Below, piece after piece: positions 59,266-64,000 of a stretch of 64,000 bases of DNA (its first letter is position 1; each line of letters opens with the position of its first letter). Where the stretch lies: assembly GCF_964656455.1 (NCBI RefSeq), contig NC_135715.1, positions 163,214,437-163,278,436 on the forward strand, in the 5' to 3' direction. The notes below the pieces were generated by a model. That model was given only the letters and a program-made list of their open reading frames with translations, was not told where the DNA came from and made no database searches. The position numbers and the translations under genes were made by a program. Origin of the DNA: Halichoerus grypus (taxonomy: Eukaryota > Chordata > Mammalia > Carnivora > Phocidae).

Positions 59266-59470
59266 AGGGGCACCTGGGTGGCTCAGTAGGTTGAGCAACC
59301 GGCTCAGGTCATGATCTCCCGGTCCTGCGATGGAGCCCCAAGTTGGGCTCTGTGTTCAGCGAGGAGTCTGCCTCAGGATTCTTTCTCTCTCTCCCTCACA
59401 TTCTGCCCCTCCCGCCTGCTCACACATGTGCTCTCTCTCTCTCTCAAATAAATAAATAAATCTTAAAAAA
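59266..59470 (+). mobile_element. Can-SINE copy, divergent subtype
   Basis: Head ggggcacctgggtggctcag, then a shortened tRNA-like part (taggttgagcaaccggctca), gggctctgtgttcagcgagg, and a long CT-rich tail with cctcaggattctttctctct. The loss of several bases between the A and B boxes sets it apart. Target duplication is not clear in the A-rich flanks. Confidence 0.88.
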
Positions 59471-59499
59471 ATAACAAAAATTCAATACGAATTTTATTT

Positions 59500-59945
59500 T
59501 TTAGATAACCACTGTTAATGTTTTATTTTATATGCATTCTCTTATCTATGTATATATACATTTTTAATAAAATATGAATATGTTACAATTTTAAAACTAT
59601 TTTATGACCTTTTCCATTATGCAATATATCATGCATATTTTTCGTCAACATTATTCTTCTTTACCCTCATTTATAATGGCTCCATCTTATTCCACCTTTT
59701 GGATGGGCTGTAAGTTATTTACCATGCCTCTGTATTTGAACATTTGTTTCTAATTGTTTACCTTTATCAGCAATGCTGAAGTAAGTATCCTAACTGATAA
59801 ATCTTTGTATACATTCATGATGATTCGCTTAGGATAAATGCTTAGAAATGTAATAGCTGAGTAGAAAGCTATACACACATATAATATTTTTCCTATGTGC
59901 CACCAAGTTGATGTCCAAAGACGTCAGACTCTCACCGCCACAGTT
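59500..59945 (-). mobile_element. Probable old LINE fragment, antisense
   Basis: AT-rich text with gctccatcttattccacctt, gatgggctgtaagttattta, cagcaatgctgaagtaagta and taatagctgagtagaaagct resembles reversed L1 text (nttccattgtatg..., ggctattgtgaataa, atggctgggtcat) but is very diverged. Confidence 0.45.
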
Positions 59946-59974
59946 TGAGAATGTTCATTCCCTCAAACAATAGT

Positions 59975-60455
59975 TTTAGTGCATTGCCTCAATGACCCCA
60001 TGTCTCTACTACTCCCTGTATCCCTTGCCATGTGACTTTGCAGCCACCTTCTGCTTTGGCTACAGCATAATTCCCTTCTCTTGACTTCGACCATGTGAAC
60101 TTTCTCTGGCCAATGGGACAGTGGCGGTAATGATGCATGGACAATCTTCAAAAGCGCTTACATGCTTAGGCTTGCTCTCTTTTGCCCCTGTCATCACCAT
60201 GAAAGGTATTGTCCACTGGTCTCCAGAAGAGAAGAGAGACAAGAACAGTAAAACCACCCTTTAGGCAGCCACAAAGTGTGTGACTGAGTCTAGCAGAGAT
60301 CAGAAAATCCACTCAATTGAGCCCAGTCACGATTAGCCAAACACCCAACTGAGCTGAACACTTGTGAAAAATAATAAATGGTAAATTCTTGTTGCACTTA
60401 GCCACTGGATTTTGGGAGTGGTTTGTTATACAGCAATAGCTAACTGGTATGTGCT
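59975..60455 (+). mobile_element. LTR-like ancient repeat (MaLR style), family unassigned
   Basis: The order gccatgtgactttgcagcca, ctctggccaatgggacagtg (CCAAT box), gcttgctctcttttgcccct, gcccagtcacgattagccaa, aaaataataaatgg (poly-A signal), cacttagccactggattttg and gttatacagcaatagctaac follows a well-known mammalian LTR-type repeat. I do not name the subfamily. Confidence 0.65.
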
Positions 60456-60489
60456 ACTTTCCCTACAAATGGAATTTGAATAAAACTTT

Positions 60490-60655
60490 ACAGATTACAA
60501 AGTAGTTCCATTATGTCTCATCATTAACACAATTTTCTAGATCAAAAACCAGAGTTCAGAAACATTATGATTTGCCCAAGCTTTCCTAGTTATTAAGTGG
60601 TAGAGTCAGGGTTCAAACAAAGATCTTATAACCGTAGCTTTTCTCTATTCCAAAC
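60490..60655 (-). mobile_element. MIR SINE, antisense
   Basis: Reversed MIR: cattaacacaattttctaga, aaacattatgatttgcccaa (core), agttattaagtggtagagtc, agggttcaaacaaagatctt. Confidence 0.8.
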
Positions 60656-60689
60656 TTTTTCTGTAAAAAATCCAGTTAGTAAATTATTT

Positions 60690-60850
60690 TACTTTTTGCA
60701 GGCCAAATGGTCTCTTGTTGCAACTATTCAACTCCGCCATTTTGGCACAGAAGCAGCCATAGACAACACATAAATGAATGGCCATGGCTGTGTTCCAATA
60801 AAACTTTATTTACAAAAAACTATCTCGGCCACCTCACAGAGAATAACCGT
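60690..60850 (+). mobile_element. hAT-Charlie-like relic
   Basis: The words ttttgcaggccaaatggtct, gttgcaactattcaactccg, ccatttt, aagcagccatagacaacaca, gttccaataaaactttattt, acaaaaaactat form a frequent mammalian DNA-transposon pattern. I believe it is of the hAT-Charlie class. Confidence 0.6.
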
Positions 60851-60977
60851 GGCTGGCACTTCCACCCCTCAACTAATGGTTAACTACTTCCCATCAGTGC
60901 TAAGGAAGGTGCCAAAAGTTTGGCATCTTATCTTCCAAAGTGTGCAGATCACCTATCTAAATTATACATGTATCCCT

Positions 60978-61190
60978 AATTACTAGTATACTAATTACTT
61001 AATAAACAACGAGAATACTAATTACTTAATATGCTAGGCAGTACACAAATTACTAGTATACTAATTACCTAATTATATATATATACATACACATATATAC
61101 ACCTAAATACTAGTATCTATCTAAATACCATGCATATGCTATATCTATACTAAATATGAGATAACTAGCTAGCTAGCTAGATAGATATAC
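60978..61190. repeat. AT-rich tandem-repeat cluster
   Basis: The 21-base word aattactagtatactaatta(c) occurs at 60978-60998 and 61048-61068, 70 bases apart, and a related atactaattacttaat sits between them (61015). A TA-dinucleotide run (61072-61100) and (AGCT)/(AGAT) units (61163-61187) follow. Confidence 0.85.
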
Positions 61191-61199
61191 ATCCATATG

Positions 61200-61895
61200 T
61201 ATAAAGATTTCACAGATTCAGAAGTGACAGAGATTCATCTTGTTCAATTTCATTTCAATTTCATTTGAAAACTGAAGCTACCAGGAAACCACAGTCAAAA
61301 AACAGCTAGTGGTAATATACGTCCTTGAAAGCAATCACAGGTCGAAGGCCCACTGGTACAAAAGAGATGACGGCTGGAAAAATGTATAAACGGCTGCTGG
61401 TCAATCATGAAAATAGAAAATAACCAAGAAGAATCCATCAAAATAGGTGATGTGTGAAAATGAGAATTTCCCAACTTGGTTCACAAAGGAGCGATTTGAA
61501 ATGAAAACCCATGAATGCATGAATGAATGAATGAGTGATTGAAGAGGTGCTCAGGGAGCTAAAGTCAACCCAGCTCGATCTCAGTAAAGGTTAATTGAGA
61601 CAAGGCAGCTGTCTCATCTGCTGGGGGGTAGAGCCCATATTGAGAGGCTTGGCAGCGGTGATATTTTGCACAATTTAAAAGTGAACAGAGTACTTTTCAG
61701 TGATCTCTAGTTTTAGAAGATCTCAGCTATGGGCCACACAGTGTAGATAGGAGCCGGGGTCTCACAGATTTTAGGACTGACTGCAGCTCTGCCCTTTACT
61801 AGGTGGGTGCCTTTAGGGGAGGTGCTTAGCACCTCTTCCCCACCTTGAGTCTCTATTAAATAATATGTAAATGAACACAGTAATAGATGCTGTCT
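61200..61895. other. Unique DNA with a short GAAT repeat
   Basis: Four to five gaat units lie near 61513-61535. No gene recognised. Confidence 0.5.
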
Positions 61896-61900
61896 CATAG

Positions 61901-62316
61901 GATATCTTCTTTATCTACTCATCTGTCAGTGGACGTCTGGGCTCTTTCTATAGTTTGGCTATTGTGGACATTGCTGCTACAAACATTGGGGTGCATGTGC
62001 CCCTTCGAATCACTATGTTTGTATCCTTTGGATAAATACCTAGTAGTGCAATTGCTGGGTCATAGGGTAGCACTAATTTTAACTTTTTGAGCAACCTCCA
62101 TACCAGTTTGCATTCCTACCAACAGTGTAAGAGGTTCCCCTTTCTCTGCATCCTCACCAATATCTGTTGTTTCCTGAGTTGTTAATTTTAGCCATTCTGA
62201 GTGGTGTGAGGTGGTATCTTATTGTGGTTTTGATTTGTATTTACCTGATGCTGAGTGATGTTTTGCATTTTTTCATGTGGATGTTGGCCATTTGTATGTC
62301 TTCTTTGGAGAAATCA
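61901..62316 (-). mobile_element. Internal L1 ORF2 fragment, antisense, lacking both ends
   Basis: The reverse complement matches 11150-11575 of the full-length copy in this window (from the gaagacatacaaatggcca word to gatgaatggataaagaaga). It contains the reversed ctgggtcatagggtagcact and accaacagtgtaagaggttc words. No 3'UTR or tail is attached. Confidence 0.92.
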
Positions 62317-62349
62317 GACAGAGAGAATTATGAATGTTGTTCAGTTGCT

Positions 62350-62470
62350 ACAATAATAAATTACAATCACTGGACTGTAATCTTCTTGAGGGTAGGAATT
62401 AAAGACCACACCTATACCTAGCACAGCCCTTGAAGTTCAGTCATGGTTTGATGAATATTTGTTGATTTAT
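62350..62470 (+). mobile_element. L2 LINE 3' end fragment
   Basis: The text ggactgtaatcttcttgagg, gtaggaattaaagacc, cctagcacagcccttgaagt, gatgaatatttgttgattta follows the L2 terminus well. Confidence 0.75.
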
Positions 62471-62744
62471 AGATTATAATAAAGAAAATCTTGAGTTTAG
62501 TAAAGAAAAAATTTAATTTAATAATTCAGTGTTTGAAGAGGGGAAGCAATCTAGTCTCTGGTGTTCTTATGGTCAAGTTCCACATTTTCAAGGCTCCATC
62601 AAGTTTATATGGTGTTATTGTTAGGAGTTCAGGAATGAGTCTAATATGAGTTTGCATTTCCATTCAGCCCCAATTTATTGACTGCGAGACCTGAAGTAAG
62701 TGATTTATCATTTCTTGGGATGTTTCTTTGTGTGGAAAATGTTT

Positions 62745-62840
62745 GGTTTAAGGGTAAAGAGCATCAGCTCTGCAGCTGGACTGTCTGGGTCCAAATCTGG
62801 GCTTTGCCACCAGTTAGCTGCATGATGGTGAACAACTTAG
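62745..62840 (+). mobile_element. MIR SINE head fragment
   Basis: The words agagcatcagctctgcagct, ggactgtctgggtccaaatc, tgggctttgccaccagttag, ctgcatgatggtgaacaact follow the MIR 5' half and core. Confidence 0.8.
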
Positions 62841-62859
62841 TTTGAGTTACACACAAAGC

Positions 62860-63095
62860 AGACCCTGCAACAAAGACTTGGGTGCAGGTAACTAATTTGG
62901 GAAGCAATCCCAAGAAGCACAAGTGAATGAGTGGGAAGAGAGGTGCCAGGAAGGGGGGAAAATACCCTTAACATGTGCTAATGGGCAGGATACTGCTGGG
63001 TAGGGCCCAGCTTCCATAAGGTAGTATGAAGAGCAAGCCTCGGAGTTGTTTCACTAAGGGAAGGGGAAGCTGAGATATTCATGCACCAGCTTGTG
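62860..63095 (+). repeat. Unnamed ancient repeat, copy 3 of 3
   Basis: The text accctgcaacaaagacttgg, gtgcaggtaactaatttggg, aagcaatcccaagaagcaca aligns with 48215-48310 (ccctgagacaaagatctcgg, tgcaagtagtttgtttggga, gatgacccaggaagcatg). Confidence 0.55.
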
Positions 63096-63104
63096 AACTT
63101 CATC

Positions 63105-63770
63105 TTTTATTGAAATGTATTTGACATATAGCAAAGTGTAAATTTAAGGTTACAATATGTTGATATGATACATTTATATATTGTAATAATAATTGCCATT
63201 GTAGCAGACAGTTAGCACCTCTATCACATAACTATTATTCGTTATTTCTCTTTGGTACATCATTAAGATCTAGTCTCTTAGGTTTGATGATTATAATACA
63301 ATGTTGTTGTCTATATTCATATACTGTACATTAGATCACCAGGACATATTTATCTACTAGTTTCAAGTCTGTGCCCTTAAACAACATCTCTGCTACTCTG
63401 CCACTCCCAAGTTCCTCAAAGCTACCATTTTACTCTCTGTTTTTATGAGTTCAGCTTTTTTAGATTCCACATACAAGTCATACATTATTTGTCTTTCTCT
63501 GTCTAACTTACCTTGCTTAACATAATGTCCTCAAGTTCCATCTATGTTGTTGCAAATGGCAGTATTTCCTTCTTTCTCATGACTAAATAATAGTCCATTG
63601 TAGAAATACATCACATCTCCTTTAACCGTTCACCTATTGGTGGGCACTTAGGTTGTTTCCATATCTTGGCTATTGGGCATAATGCTGCAATAAACATGGG
63701 AGTGGATACATCTCTTTGATATCCTATTTTTATTTCCAGAAGTGGAACTATTGGATCACATGGTGAACTT
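63105..63770 (-). mobile_element. L1 (L1MA/L1MB style) 3' fragment, antisense
   Basis: Reversed L1 tail text: cttttattgaaatgtatttg, ccattttactctctgttttt, atgagttcagcttttttaga, cataatgtcctcaagttcca, cttaggttgtttccatatct, ggcataatgctgcaataaac, gtggaactattggatcacat. The 3' end of the element is at the left. Confidence 0.88.
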
Positions 63771-64000
63771 TATTGATTGCACGTTGTCCTGGCAGGGATG
63801 AAACACTCTGCTCTTCTATGTTGCTCTACCTACAGGCTGGAGGAAGCTCCCATGGCTCTGGAGAAAACCCCATGGCAGAGAACCTGAGACTGTGGGCACG
63901 TAAAGCCAGGAGCTGTCTCTGCACAGAAAATGGCCAGGGGCTGCTGAGGTAACATTGCAGCTTCAGGTGAGCTGTGGGGATATGAGGCAGGGCATGGACG
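63771..64000. other. Unique DNA at the window end
   Basis: Moderately GC-rich text with nothing recognised. It is cut by the window edge. Confidence 0.5.

Noticed and set aside
1..64000. CRISPR arrays, operons, tRNA or rRNA genes
   Set aside because: No regularly spaced repeats, prokaryotic signals or RNA genes are present; tRNA-like segments are the heads of SINEs.

Overview
The window is nuclear DNA from a carnivoran mammal. The repeat content shows this: about fifteen copies of a tRNA-Lys-type Can-SINE (heads of the form ggcacctgggtggctcag, tails CT-rich then (aaat)n and poly-A), a full-length carnivore-type LINE-1, and a background of ancient mammalian repeats (MIR, L2, MER2/Tigger, MER5/MER20 hAT elements). 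The SINE bodies resemble the type I know from arctoid caniforms (bears, pinnipeds, musteloids) more than the canid SINEC_Cf or felid forms; this is recall, not a search, and I do not name a species.

I find no host protein-coding exon, tRNA, rRNA or CRISPR array. The only long coding stretches belong to the LINE-1 at about 6.0-12.0 kb, which keeps all its parts (CpG-rich 5'UTR, ORF1, ORF2, 3'UTR with G-tract and AATAAA). It is dead: ORF1 has a nonsense codon, ORF2 has three frameshifts, and two conserved enzymatic motifs are altered.

Layout: 0-6 kb, unique DNA with MIR, L2, and a MER2-like transposon split by a SINE; 6-12 kb, LINE-1; 12-17.7 kb, mostly unique AT-rich DNA with one 34-bp inverted repeat; 17.7-18.5 kb, an antisense endogenous retrovirus remnant consisting of an LTR, an exact tRNA-Glu primer-binding site and a palindrome-rich leader; 18.5-29 kb, unique DNA, SINEs, an LTR-like repeat and a long L2 with an internal 90-bp tandem duplication; 29-41.5 kb, a 5'-truncated L1 with target-site duplication, more L2, MIR, SINEs and hAT elements; 41.5-64 kb, old L1 fragments in both orientations, MIR, L2, SINEs and unique DNA.

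No genes work together here; the region reads as intergenic or intronic DNA whose history is a series of nested insertions. Most young insertions show target-site duplications that can be read directly. I found no new biological system. The best leads are the ERV leader palindromes, the long antisense frame across the LINE-1 5'UTR, the 12.8-kb inverted repeat, and a three-copy ancient repeat family I could not name. Family names for old repeats come from recognition by eye, and their boundaries are approximate.
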